Shown: positions 7,198-15,680 of the stretch, piece after piece
Layout: each line of letters opens with the position of its first letter
Position numbering within the stretch: position 1 is the stretch's first letter
Source: Gallionellaceae bacterium UBA6222
GTDB taxonomy: Bacteria; Pseudomonadota; Gammaproteobacteria; Burkholderiales; Gallionellaceae
Length of the DNA: 16,920 nucleotides
Assembly (NCBI GenBank): GCA_002421915.1
Contig: DISA01000005.1
Span: 182 to 17,101 of the forward strand
Direction: 5' to 3'
Program-made: the position numbers and the translations under genes
The notes under the pieces: generated by a model
What the model saw: only the letters and a program-made list of their open reading frames with translations
Databases searched by the model: none
Told to the model about the DNA's origin: nothing

Positions 7198-9972
7198 ATG
7201 AAAACCCTGCTGCTGGTGGACGGCTCGTCCTATTTGTACCGCGCTTTCCACGCCATGCCCGACCTGCGCAGTCTGCAGGGCGAGCCGACAGGCGCGATTC
7301 ACGGCGTGCTCAACATGCTGCGCAAGCTGCGCGCCGATTTCCCGGCGGATTATAGCGCCTGTGTGTTCGATGCGAAGGGGAAGACGTTTCGTGATGACTG
7401 GTATCCGGAATATAAAGCGCACCGCCCGCCGATGCCGGAGGATCTGCGCCTGCAGATCGAACCCCTGCACGAGGCGGTGGCCGCCGCCGGCTGGAACATC
7501 CTGATGGTGGACGGCGTGGAGGCCGACGACGTAATCGGAACCCTGGCACAACAGGCTTCCGAAAACGGCGTGCGCTGCATTGTCTCCACCGGCGACAAGG
7601 ACCTCACGCAGCTGGTCAATCCACAGGTCACACTGGTCAACACCATGAGCAACGAAGTGCTGGATGAGGTGGGCGTGCTGGCCAAGTTTGGGGTGCCACC
7701 CGCGCGCATCGTTGATTACCTCGCACTGGTGGGCGATACCGTGGACAACGTGCCGGGTGTGGCCAAGTGCGGCCCCAAGACTGCGGTGAAGTGGCTGACC
7801 GAATACGGCACGCTGGACAACCTCATCGCGCATGCTGACGAAGTGAAAGGCGCGGTCGGCAACAACCTGCGCGACGCATTGGCATGGCTGCCCATGGGCA
7901 AGCAGCTGGTCACCGTGAAATGCGATGTTCAGATTCCCAAACGTTTCGACGAACTGGTCGCCCCCGCCGCCGACACCGGGAAACTGAAAGCCCTGTACGA
8001 GCGCTTCGGCTTCCGCAGCCTGATGCGTGAACTCACCGGCGAATCCCTCCCCTCGCCCGCAAGCGGGAGAGGGGCCGGGGGAGAGGGTCGTTCCGGCGAT
8101 GCCTCCCGTTCAAGTACATCTGGCCGCGACTTCTCACTGCCTGAGCCTCCGCAAGACCTGTTCCAGAATGACACCTCCAACTACGAATCTATTCTCAGCG
8201 AAGCGCAGCTTGAGACCTTACTGGCCAAACTGATGGCCGCACCGCTGGTAAGCATCGACACCGAAACCACCGGCCTCGATCCCATGGTCGCGCAGCTGGT
8301 CGGCATTTCCGTCTCGGTAGCGCCGCACGCAGCCGTATACATCCCGCTGGCGCATCACTATCCCGGCGCACCGGATCAGATCGGCTTTGCGCGTGCGCTG
8401 GAAATGCTCAAACCCTGGCTGGAAAGCGAGCAGCACAAAAAGCTCGGCCAGAACCTGAAATACGACCAGCACATCTTCGCCAACCACGGCATTGCGCTAC
8501 GCGGCATCGCCGAAGACACGCTGCTGCAATCCTACGTGCTGGAATCGCACAAGCCGCACGAGATGGGCAACCTCGCGCTGCGTCATTTGGGCATGAGCAC
8601 CATCAGCTACACCGACCTGGTGGGCAAGGGTGCGAAGCAGATCGGCTTTGATCAGGTCGATGTCGAAACGGCCACCAAGTACGCCGCAGAAGATGCCGAC
8701 ATCACCCTGCAATTGCACCAGACCCTGTCGCCGCAACTGCAAGGCAGGCTGGCCGAGGTGTACCGCGACATCGAGCTGCCGGTGCGCGAAGTGTTGTTCA
8801 AGATGGAGCGCAACGGCGTACTCATCGACAGCGGCAAACTGTCACGGCAAAGCCACGAACTGGGTCTGCGGCTGAACGAGATCGAGCAGCAGGCGTTTAA
8901 GCTGGCCGGGCAACCGTTCAACCTCGCCTCACCCAAACAATTGCAGGAGATCCTGTTCGACAAACTCGGTATCCCGTCCAAGAAGAAGACCGCCACCGGC
9001 GCGCGTTCCACAGACGAAGAAGTGCTACAGGAACTCGCCCTCGACTACCCGCTGCCCAAGCTGCTGCTGGAACATCGCGGCATGGCGAAACTCAAATCCA
9101 CCTACACCGACAAACTGCCGCTGATGGTGAACACCAAAACGGGCCGTGTGCACACCAGCTACTCGCAGGCCGTCGCCGTCACCGGACGTCTGTCATCGAG
9201 CGATCCCAACCTGCAGAACATCCCCGTGCGCACCCCCGAAGGCCGCCGCATCCGCGAAGCTTTCATCGCACCCGCCGGCTCGCGCATCGTTTCCGCCGAC
9301 TATTCGCAGATCGAACTGCGCATCATGGCGCACTTGTCCGGCGATGAAGGCTTGCTCAAGGCGTTCGCCAACAATGAGGACATTCACCGTGCCACTGCCG
9401 CCGAGGTATTCAGCGTGCCGCTGGCTGACGTAAGCAGCGAACAGCGCCGCTACGCCAAGGTCATCAACTTTGGTCTCATCTATGGCATGTCCGCCTTCGG
9501 CCTGGCGAGCCAGCTCGGGATCGAGCGCGCGGCGGCGCAACAATACATCGACCTTTATTTCGCGCGCTACCCCGGGGTGAAACGTTACATGGATGACACA
9601 CGCGAACAGGCGAAAGCGCAAGGCTTCGTCGAGACTTGGTTCGGGCGCCGCCTGTGGCTACCCGAGATCAACGGCGCCAATGGCATGAGAAGACAGGCGG
9701 CCGAGCGCGCCGCCATCAATGCGCCGATGCAGGGCACGGCGGCGGATTTGATCAAGCTGGCGATGATTGCGGTGCAGGACTGGCTGGAAAAGGAAAAGCT
9801 GGAAACGAAGCTCATCATGCAGGTGCATGACGAACTGGTGCTGGAAGTGCCGCAAGCGGAGTTGGTGCTGGTCAAAGCAAAAGTGCGTGCACTGATGTGC
9901 AATGTTGCACAACTCAAAGTGCCGCTGGAAGTGGGGCTGGGTGAAGGTCAGAACTGGGATGAGGCGCATTAG
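7198..9972 (+). CDS. polA: DNA polymerase I
   Basis: DNA polymerase I fills gaps, removes RNA primers and completes excision repair. At 924 residues it is the usual full length. The 5' nuclease domain (about 1-281) shows LLVDGSSYLYRAFHA, VEADDVIG, STGDKDLTQLV and LVGDTVDNVPGV. The 3'-5' proofreading domain (about 335-520) keeps its metal ligands in IDTETTG (Asp354, Glu356). The polymerase domain has motif A DYSQIELR (Asp701), the O-helix RRYAKVINFGLIYG (Arg751, Lys754, Phe758, Tyr762) and motif C QVHDELVLEV (His877, Asp878, Glu879). Both catalytic sites therefore look intact. Residues about 283-310, in the linker before the proofreading domain, are an in-frame palindromic repeat (SLPSPASGRGAGGEGR) and its tail. 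The start is fixed by the conserved KTLLLVDGSSYLYRAF opening. Confidence 0.97.
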   Translation: MKTLLLVDGSSYLYRAFHAMPDLRSLQGEPTGAIHGVLNMLRKLRADFPADYSACVFDAKGKTFRDDWYPEYKAHRPPMPEDLRLQIEPLHEAVAAAGWNILMVDGVEADDVIGTLAQQASENGVRCIVSTGDKDLTQLVNPQVTLVNTMSNEVLDEVGVLAKFGVPPARIVDYLALVGDTVDNVPGVAKCGPKTAVKWLTEYGTLDNLIAHADEVKGAVGNNLRDALAWLPMGKQLVTVKCDVQIPKRFDELVAPAADTGKLKALYERFGFRSLMRELTGESLPSPASGRGAGGEGRSGDASRSSTSGRDFSLPEPPQDLFQNDTSNYESILSEAQLETLLAKLMAAPLVSIDTETTGLDPMVAQLVGISVSVAPHAAVYIPLAHHYPGAPDQIGFARALEMLKPWLESEQHKKLGQNLKYDQHIFANHGIALRGIAEDTLLQSYVLESHKPHEMGNLALRHLGMSTISYTDLVGKGAKQIGFDQVDVETATKYAAEDADITLQLHQTLSPQLQGRLAEVYRDIELPVREVLFKMERNGVLIDSGKLSRQSHELGLRLNEIEQQAFKLAGQPFNLASPKQLQEILFDKLGIPSKKKTATGARSTDEEVLQELALDYPLPKLLLEHRGMAKLKSTYTDKLPLMVNTKTGRVHTSYSQAVAVTGRLSSSDPNLQNIPVRTPEGRRIREAFIAPAGSRIVSADYSQIELRIMAHLSGDEGLLKAFANNEDIHRATAAEVFSVPLADVSSEQRRYAKVINFGLIYGMSAFGLASQLGIERAAAQQYIDLYFARYPGVKRYMDDTREQAKAQGFVETWFGRRLWLPEINGANGMRRQAAERAAINAPMQGTAADLIKLAMIAVQDWLEKEKLETKLIMQVHDELVLEVPQAELVLVKAKVRALMCNVAQLKVPLEVGLGEGQNWDEAH
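8045..8088 (-). repeat. Palindromic repeat inside polA
   Basis: The core arms are CCCCTCGCCCGC (8049-8060) and GCGGGAGAGGGG (8063-8074), pairing at 11 of 12 positions around an AA loop, followed by GGGGGAGAGGG (8077-8087). Read on the minus strand it runs CCCTCTCCCCC, a short spacer, CCCCTCTCCCGC, then the closing arm. This is the same order as the repeat in uvrD, so the two are the same family in opposite orientation. It adds about 16 codons to the interdomain linker of DNA polymerase I without a frameshift. Confidence 0.8.
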
Positions 9973-10152
9973 CGCCGGGCGCTATCGACCTGACCGCCCA
10001 AGCCGCCGGGGCGGCAGGGTATGCCATAATCCCCGCCGGATGTTTTGCTGAATACCGTTGCATCGGTGGATCGCGGGCACATCCTTTCCCGCGCCGTTCA
10101 CGGAATCAAACCGAATGGGGCCAATTGCTTGTTCAACTCCCGCCAGATAAAA
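9973..10152. other. Gap between polA and the VanZ-like gene
   Basis: This 180-base gap is the largest without a gene. Overlapping the polA stop is a perfect inverted repeat, AGCGCCGGGCGCT (9971-9983), and GCCGCCGGGGCGGC follows at 10002-10015. Either could fold after polA, but neither has a T tract, so intrinsic termination is not supported. CATAAT at 10025-10030 resembles a -10 box without a convincing -35. The VanZ-like frame is open back to 10045, so part of this gap could be coding if an earlier start is used. Confidence 0.4.
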
Positions 10153-11232
10153 ATGGGCATGACCGGGGGACGCCGCTCTTTGTTGCGGCGCTACCTGCTG
10201 GCCTGTTATGGGCTGATGATCATTTATGCCAGTCTGTCACCGTTTGCGGGTTGGCAAGTTCCGACAGGTCATTTCTGGCAGGTGATGACATCACCGCTGG
10301 TACGGACTTATACCCCCTTCGATGCCCTGATCAACTGGCTGGCCTACCTGCCATTTGGTTTGTTGTGGGCGCTCACCCTGATGGCGCGCCATCACGTGTT
10401 GCGTAGCCTGCTTCTCGCCACTCTGGGCGGGCTATTGCTGTCGCTGGCAATGGAATACGCGCAGGTATTTTTGCCTTCCCGCGCCAGCACCGGTATCGAT
10501 GTGCTGACCAATACGGCGGGTGCTTTTTGCGGTGCGCTGCTGGCCGCCACCATCGCCCCCCAGCCTTGGTTTAAGCGGGCCACGCGCTGGCGTATCGAGT
10601 TGTTTCAACGCGGAGCGGGTGTGGATTTTGGTTTGGCGCTGGTGCTGCTGTGGATGTTCGCGCAGATCAATCCGTCATTGCCGATGCTGGGCAATGTCTT
10701 CATCAGCATCGCCCCGGCATTTTCGACCATGCCTGACATGGCGGTCAGTCTCTGGGGCGGCCTTGCCGTGACGCTCAACCTATGGCTGGCCGGATTGTTA
10801 TTGCTGACCCTATTTCGCAGCAAGCGGGATGCCGCGGGGGGATTGTTGTTCACCGTGTGTCTGGTGGCGCTGGGCAAGTTCATCATGGCGGCGGTGTTGC
10901 TGAAATCCTGGGCGCTCATGCTGTGGTTGAATGGCGAGGCCATGCTGGGGTTGCTGCTGGGCATGGCGCTGCTGGGGGTGAGTGCCTGCTTGAGGCCCCC
11001 GCAGTTGCTGGCATTGATGATTCTGGTGGCGGGAGCTTACATGCTGCTGGTATTCAGGCTGATGGACAGCAGCGCGCCATCGGCGGCCATGCAGCTTTAT
11101 CATTGGCACTATGGACACCTGCGCAATCTCAACAATATGGCGCAGGTTGTGTCGGTACTGTTTCCGCTGTTGGTGTGGCTGTATTCGAGCCTGGCTTTCA
11201 GGCGGATTCTCAACCAAGACAAGGGGTTCTGA
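10153..11232 (+). CDS. VanZ-family multi-pass membrane protein
   Basis: A protein of about 359 residues with many hydrophobic segments spread through its length. The N-terminal third has the two VanZ-family signatures: FDALINWLAYLPFGLLWAL, with the conserved Asn and Pro-Phe-Gly, and AMEYAQVFLPSRAS followed by IDVLTNTAGAFCGALL, the E-x-x-Q / R / D-x-x-x-N-x-x-G pattern. The remaining two thirds are further membrane segments. VanZ itself gives low-level teicoplanin resistance by an unclear mechanism, and most relatives have no known role. The frame is open from an ATG at 10045, but the first 36 codons are polar and unlike a membrane protein start, so I prefer the ATG at 10153 (or 10159). Ribosome sites are weak at all of these. 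The stop overlaps the ferredoxin start in TGATG. Confidence 0.78.
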   Translation: MGMTGGRRSLLRRYLLACYGLMIIYASLSPFAGWQVPTGHFWQVMTSPLVRTYTPFDALINWLAYLPFGLLWALTLMARHHVLRSLLLATLGGLLLSLAMEYAQVFLPSRASTGIDVLTNTAGAFCGALLAATIAPQPWFKRATRWRIELFQRGAGVDFGLALVLLWMFAQINPSLPMLGNVFISIAPAFSTMPDMAVSLWGGLAVTLNLWLAGLLLLTLFRSKRDAAGGLLFTVCLVALGKFIMAAVLLKSWALMLWLNGEAMLGLLLGMALLGVSACLRPPQLLALMILVAGAYMLLVFRLMDSSAPSAAMQLYHWHYGHLRNLNNMAQVVSVLFPLLVWLYSSLAFRRILNQDKGF

Positions 11233-11546
11233 TGGCACCGTATTACGACAAGCACGTATTTTTCTGCACCAACCAACGCGAGGACGGCAGTGCCTGCTGC
11301 AATAACCACGGCGCGCAAAAGATGCGCGATTACGTGAAAGACAAGGTCAAGACGCTTGGCCTCTCCGACCGGCAGAACAAGATACGCATCAACTCGGCGG
11401 GTTGCATGAATCGCTGCGACGAAGGGCCGGTGCTGGTGATCTATCCCGAAGGGACGTGGTACACCTACGTCGATGAAAGCGATCTGGACGAGATCATCGA
11501 AGAGCATCTCAGGCTCGGCCGAGTCGTGGAACGCTTGAAGATCTGA
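11232..11546 (+). CDS. Thioredoxin-like [2Fe-2S] ferredoxin
   Basis: A 104-residue protein of the thioredoxin-fold [2Fe-2S] ferredoxin family. Candidate cluster ligands are Cys12 (FFCTNQ), Cys22 or Cys23 (SACCNNHG), Cys58 and Cys62 (SAGCMNRCDEGP), giving the family pattern of C-x10-C then C-x3-C. VLVIYPEGTWYTYV after the last cysteine is also typical. It should be a small cytoplasmic electron carrier or cluster-binding protein; its redox partner is unknown. The start codon is fixed by the TGATG overlap with the VanZ-like gene, and its own stop overlaps the hydrolase start in the same way. The three proteins are therefore probably translated together. Confidence 0.88.
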   Translation: MAPYYDKHVFFCTNQREDGSACCNNHGAQKMRDYVKDKVKTLGLSDRQNKIRINSAGCMNRCDEGPVLVIYPEGTWYTYVDESDLDEIIEEHLRLGRVVERLKI

Positions 11547-12166
11547 TGGCGATTACCCTGCAAAAATTTTCTCTGGCGGGCCCGGCCGGTAATCTTGACG
11601 GCGTCGCGCACGTGCCGACCGAACTGCCAATTGGCATTGCGGTCGTGGTGCACCCGCTACCGACCATGGGCGGCACGATGGAGAACAAGGTGACGGTAAC
11701 GTTGGCCAAGACTTTTGCCGAGCTCGGTTGTGTCGTGCTGCGCTTTAATTTTCGCGGTGTCGGTGCGAGTGGGGGTGAATACTCCGGCGGCGACGGGGAA
11801 ACGGAGGATCTGCTCGCTGTCGTGCATTATGCACAGGCGCAGTTTGGGGAGGAATTGCCGCTACTGCTCTCCGGTTTTTCTTTCGGCGGCTATGTCGCTG
11901 CGCGTGCCGCAGAACTTCTGAAGCCGCAACACCTGGTACTGGCCGCACCCGCGGTGGGCCGCTTTGCCATGCCGGCGGTGTCGCCCGACACACTGGTCAT
12001 CCACGGCGAACAGGATGATGTGGTGTCGCTGGCCGATGCTTTCGAGTGGGCGCGACCGCAGCACCTGCCGATCGTGGTGCTGCCCGGAGCCGGCCACTTT
12101 TTTCATGGCCGATTGACGCAGTTGCGCGACATCGTGAAGCGGCATTTCAATGGAGTCGAGCTGTGA
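11546..12166 (+). CDS. Alpha/beta hydrolase (COG2945 type)
   Basis: A 206-residue compact alpha/beta hydrolase. The nucleophile elbow is GFSFGG with Ser112. The likely acid is Asp157 in IHGEQDD and the catalytic His184 is in GAGHFFHG, so the triad is complete. HPLPTMGGTMENKV followed by LRFNFRGVGASGGEYSGG is the characteristic N-terminal pattern of the COG2945 group, which lacks a lid domain. The substrate is unknown; an esterase or related hydrolase acting in the cytoplasm is likely, since there is no signal peptide. The start overlaps the ferredoxin stop (TGATG), so expression is coupled. This ferredoxin-hydrolase pairing appears more specific than chance. Confidence 0.87.
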   Translation: MAITLQKFSLAGPAGNLDGVAHVPTELPIGIAVVVHPLPTMGGTMENKVTVTLAKTFAELGCVVLRFNFRGVGASGGEYSGGDGETEDLLAVVHYAQAQFGEELPLLLSGFSFGGYVAARAAELLKPQHLVLAAPAVGRFAMPAVSPDTLVIHGEQDDVVSLADAFEWARPQHLPIVVLPGAGHFFHGRLTQLRDIVKRHFNGVEL

Positions 12167-12181
12167 GTCAAAAACAAATTA

Positions 12182-12254
12182 GCCACAGAGAACACAGAGC
12201 GCACAGAGAAAAACCCGTCACAGACCTCTCTGTGTTCTCTGTGAACTCTGTGGC
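12182..12254. repeat. CACAGAG-type palindromic repeat upstream of the ABC exporter
   Basis: Two arms of about 27 bases face each other around a 17-base centre. The left arm (12182-12208) is built from three 9-base units of CACAGAG plus two variable bases. The right arm (about 12226-12254) carries the reverse complement, CTCTGTG, three times at nearly the same spacing. The element ends one base before the AAAAAGG ribosome site of the ABC ATPase gene (12255-12261). Similar CACAGAG palindromes are dispersed in many proteobacterial genomes. It fills nearly the whole gap between the hydrolase and the ABC genes. Confidence 0.85.
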
Positions 12255-12269
12255 AAAAAGGTTCTACGA

Positions 12270-13186
<917 letters not shown>

Positions 13187-13190
<4 letters not shown>

Positions 13191-13966
13191 GTCATTATGC
13201 GCTGCCCGTTTTAAGCATGCGCTTCCTGCCGATCTGGCGGCGCCACTGGCTGGTCTGGCGCAAGGTCGCGGCACCTTCCATCCTCGGCCATCTGGCCGAC
13301 CCGGTCATCTACATGCTGGGCTTGGGTTACGGCCTCGGTAGTTTGTTGCCGGAGATCGGGGGTGTGTCCTACATCACCTTTCTCGCCGCCGGTACGCTGT
13401 GTTATTCGTCGATGAACAGCGCCAGTTTCGAGGCACTCTATTCCGGCTTCGCGCGCATGCACGAGCAGCGCACGTGGGAGGCGATCCTCAACACGCCGGT
13501 CACGCTGGATGATGTCGTGTTGTCCGAGATCCTGTGGGCGGCAACCAAAAGCCTGATGTCGGGAGTGGCGGTGCTGCTGGTGATCTGGCTGCTCGGTCTG
13601 ACGCATTCGCTGCTGACGCTGTGGATGATTCCGCTGGCGCTGTTGATCGGCCTGACCTTTGCTGCCATTGGCCTTATCATCACCGCGCTGGCACCTGCCT
13701 ACGATTTTTTCATGTACTACTTCACTCTGGTCATCACGCCGATGATGCTACTATGCGGCGTTTTTTTTCCGGTCACCCAGTTGCCGGAAAGCATGCAGGT
13801 AGTTGCCGGCATGTTGCCGCTGACGCATGCCGTGGAGCTGGCGCGTCCATTGATGAGCGGCCTTGTGCCGCCGCAGACCGTGCTGCATATCGCGGTGCTG
13901 TTGGCGTATACGCTGGCCGGTTTTTATGTGTCGCTGGTGTTGTTCCGGCACAGGTTGTCGAGGTAG
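13187..13966 (+). CDS. ABC-2 type permease, NodJ type
   Basis: A 259-residue ABC-2 permease and partner of the preceding ATPase. It has a cytoplasmic N-terminus (RRHWLVWRKVAAPSILGHLADPVIYMLGLGYGLG), then about six membrane segments. FARMHEQRTWEAILNTPVTLDDVVLSEILWAA is the typical cytoplasmic loop of the NodJ family, and MMLLCGVFFPVTQLPESMQVVAGMLPLTHAVELARPL is the conserved ABC-2 C-terminal signature. Translational coupling to the ATPase through ATGA supports a two-component exporter. A palindromic repeat begins one base after its stop codon. Confidence 0.9.
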
Positions 13967-13967
13967 T

Positions 13968-14038
13968 TTTGTAGGGGCGAATTAATTCGCCCAATGCCAG
14001 GGTGACGATTGTAGTGTGAATAAATTCGCACCTACAAA
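13968..14038. repeat. GTAGGGGCGAATT-type palindromic repeat
   Basis: This 71-base element has 16-base terminal arms, TTTGTAGGGGCGAATT (13968-13983) and AATTCGCACCTACAAA (14023-14038), which pair at 15 of 16 positions. Inside the left half is a perfect 18-base palindrome, GGGCGAATTAATTCGCCC (13975-13992), and GTGTGAATAAATTCGCAC gives a looser one on the right. The layout resembles dispersed non-coding mini-elements known from many proteobacteria. It lies between nodJ-like and hemJ-like genes and leaves 33 bases for the hemJ ribosome site. Confidence 0.85.
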
Positions 14039-14071
14039 CCCTGGATTGCACATATTGTTGAGGAGCAATCC

Positions 14072-14482
14072 ATGTTGTGGCTGAAAGCATTTCACATCTT
14101 TTTTGTTGTAAGCTGGTTCGCCGGCCTGTTTTATCTGCCGCGCATCTTTGTCAATCACGCGATGGCGGAAGAGCCGGCGGTGCGCGAGCGTTTCAAACTG
14201 ATGGAGCGCAAGTTGTACAAGTTCGTCACGCCCATCGGTGCGCTGGCCGTCATCACCGGTCTGTGGCTGTGGTTCGCTTACGGTTTCAGCGGCGGCTGGC
14301 TGCATGTGAAGACCGCATTGGTTGCAGGATTGGTGGGTTATCACCTGTATTGTGGTCATTTACTAAAAGTGTTTGCACAGGATCGCAATACCCGCAGCCA
14401 CGTCTGGTTCCGCTTCTTCAATGAAGTGCCGGTGTTCGTTCTGCTTGCTGTTGTTATCCTTGTCGTTGTGAAACCTTTCTAA
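14072..14482 (+). CDS. hemJ: Protoporphyrinogen oxidase HemJ
   Basis: A 136-residue membrane protein of the HemJ (UPF0093/TIGR00701) family, which oxidises protoporphyrinogen IX to protoporphyrin IX late in heme synthesis. WLKAFHIFFVVSWFAGLFYLPRIFV carries the conserved His8, equivalent to the heme-binding histidine of the family. FKLMERKLYKFVTPIG and GWLHVKTALV (Lys80) are the other family signatures. Four membrane segments are visible, at about 4-26, 52-71, 78-96 and 117-134. The ribosome site AGGAG (14061-14065) is strong and well spaced, so the start is secure. The rRNA methyltransferase gene begins two bases after the hemJ stop codon, so the two are probably co-transcribed. Confidence 0.9.
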   Translation: MLWLKAFHIFFVVSWFAGLFYLPRIFVNHAMAEEPAVRERFKLMERKLYKFVTPIGALAVITGLWLWFAYGFSGGWLHVKTALVAGLVGYHLYCGHLLKVFAQDRNTRSHVWFRFFNEVPVFVLLAVVILVVVKPF

Positions 14483-14483
14483 C

Positions 14484-15629
14484 ATGCCGGATTTCTTTGC
14501 CACCTGTCCGCGCGGGCTGGAAAAACTCCTCGCCGATGAACTGACCTCGTTCGGCGCCGCCGATGTGCGCATCAGCGCCGGCGGTATCGCCTTCGCGGGT
14601 GACTGGCCGACCTGCTACCGCATCAATCTGCAAAGCCGTCTTGCCTCGCGCATTCTGTGGCGGGTAAAGGACGCCGCGCCGTTCCGCAATGAGCAGGACG
14701 TCTATCAAGCCGTATACGATCTGCCCTGGGGGCGCTGGTTCGACGTAAGCTGCACCATCCTGGTCAAGGTCACCGCGATCAAATGCCCGCTCAAGAGTCT
14801 GGAGTTCATCACCCTCAAGATCAAGGACGCGGTCTGCGACAAGTTCCGCGCCGAGAAAAATGCGCGTCCCAGTGTGGCCAAGCTCGATCCCGACATGCGT
14901 ATCCACGCCTTTTTCGAGGGCGAAGAATTTACCCTGTATCTGGATACTTCCGGTGATGCGCTGTACAAGCGTGGCGTGCGCCTGCACACCAACATCGCCC
15001 CGCTGCGCGAAAATCTTGCTGCGGGAATCCTGAAGATGAGCGGCTGGCAGCCCGGCATCCCGCTGCTCGACCCGATGTGCGGCAGCGGCACTTTTCTCAT
15101 CGAGGCGGCGCAGATCTCGCTCAACATCCAGCCCGGCATCGCGCGCCATTTCGCTTTCGAGAAATTGAAGAACTTCGACGCCAAGACCTGGAACGCGCTG
15201 CGCGAAGCCGCTATCGCCGCGCAACTGCCGGTGAGCGAACTGCCGATCTACGGCAGCGACCTGTATGGCGACGCGCTCAAGGCCGCGCACCAGAATCTGG
15301 ATGAAGCGGGTATCCGCGAAACCGTGGATCTGAAACAGTGCAACGTGCTGGAAGCGTCGCCACCCGAGAAAGAAGGTGTCTTGGTCGCCAACCTGCCCTA
15401 TGGCGAACGTATGGGCGATGAAGATGAATTGGCAGAACTGTATCCCCAACTCGGCAATGTGCTGAAAAAGAAATTCGGCGGCTGGAGTGCCTACCTGTTC
15501 ACCGCCGACCTGCGCATCATCAAGCTGATGCGGCTGGTCCCCTCCAAGCGCACACCGCTCTACAACGGCGCGATCGAGTGCCGTTTATTCGAGTACAAGA
15601 TCGTGGCGGGAAGCAATCGTCCGAAGTAA
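14484..15629 (+). CDS. THUMP-domain RNA N2-guanine methyltransferase (RlmL N-terminal type)
   Basis: A 381-residue SAM-dependent methyltransferase. The N-terminal third (MPDFFATCPRGLEKLLADELTSFGA...) is the ferredoxin-like plus THUMP RNA-binding region. The catalytic domain has SAM motif I LLDPMCGSGTFLIEAA (Asp196 to Gly202), an acidic strand end YGSDLYGDALKAAHQN, and a motif IV of NLPYGERMG (Asn303-Tyr306). The closest characterised relative is the N-terminal half of E. coli RlmL, which makes m2G2445 in 23S rRNA; the C-terminal RlmK half is absent, as is usual outside gammaproteobacteria. Motif IV is normally NPPY, so the Leu at 304 is a deviation. The start lies two bases after the hemJ stop. 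Confidence 0.88.
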   Translation: MPDFFATCPRGLEKLLADELTSFGAADVRISAGGIAFAGDWPTCYRINLQSRLASRILWRVKDAAPFRNEQDVYQAVYDLPWGRWFDVSCTILVKVTAIKCPLKSLEFITLKIKDAVCDKFRAEKNARPSVAKLDPDMRIHAFFEGEEFTLYLDTSGDALYKRGVRLHTNIAPLRENLAAGILKMSGWQPGIPLLDPMCGSGTFLIEAAQISLNIQPGIARHFAFEKLKNFDAKTWNALREAAIAAQLPVSELPIYGSDLYGDALKAAHQNLDEAGIRETVDLKQCNVLEASPPEKEGVLVANLPYGERMGDEDELAELYPQLGNVLKKKFGGWSAYLFTADLRIIKLMRLVPSKRTPLYNGAIECRLFEYKIVAGSNRPK

Positions 15630-15680
15630 GGGCAAGCGCCCCGTCTGACACGCGCAGAGCCATTTCCCGGAACTAATCCA

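Noticed and set aside
12182..12254. Regular CACAGAG units considered as a short CRISPR-like array
   Set aside because: The period is only 9 bases with 2-base spacers, and the units invert in the second half. It is a palindromic repeat, not a CRISPR array.
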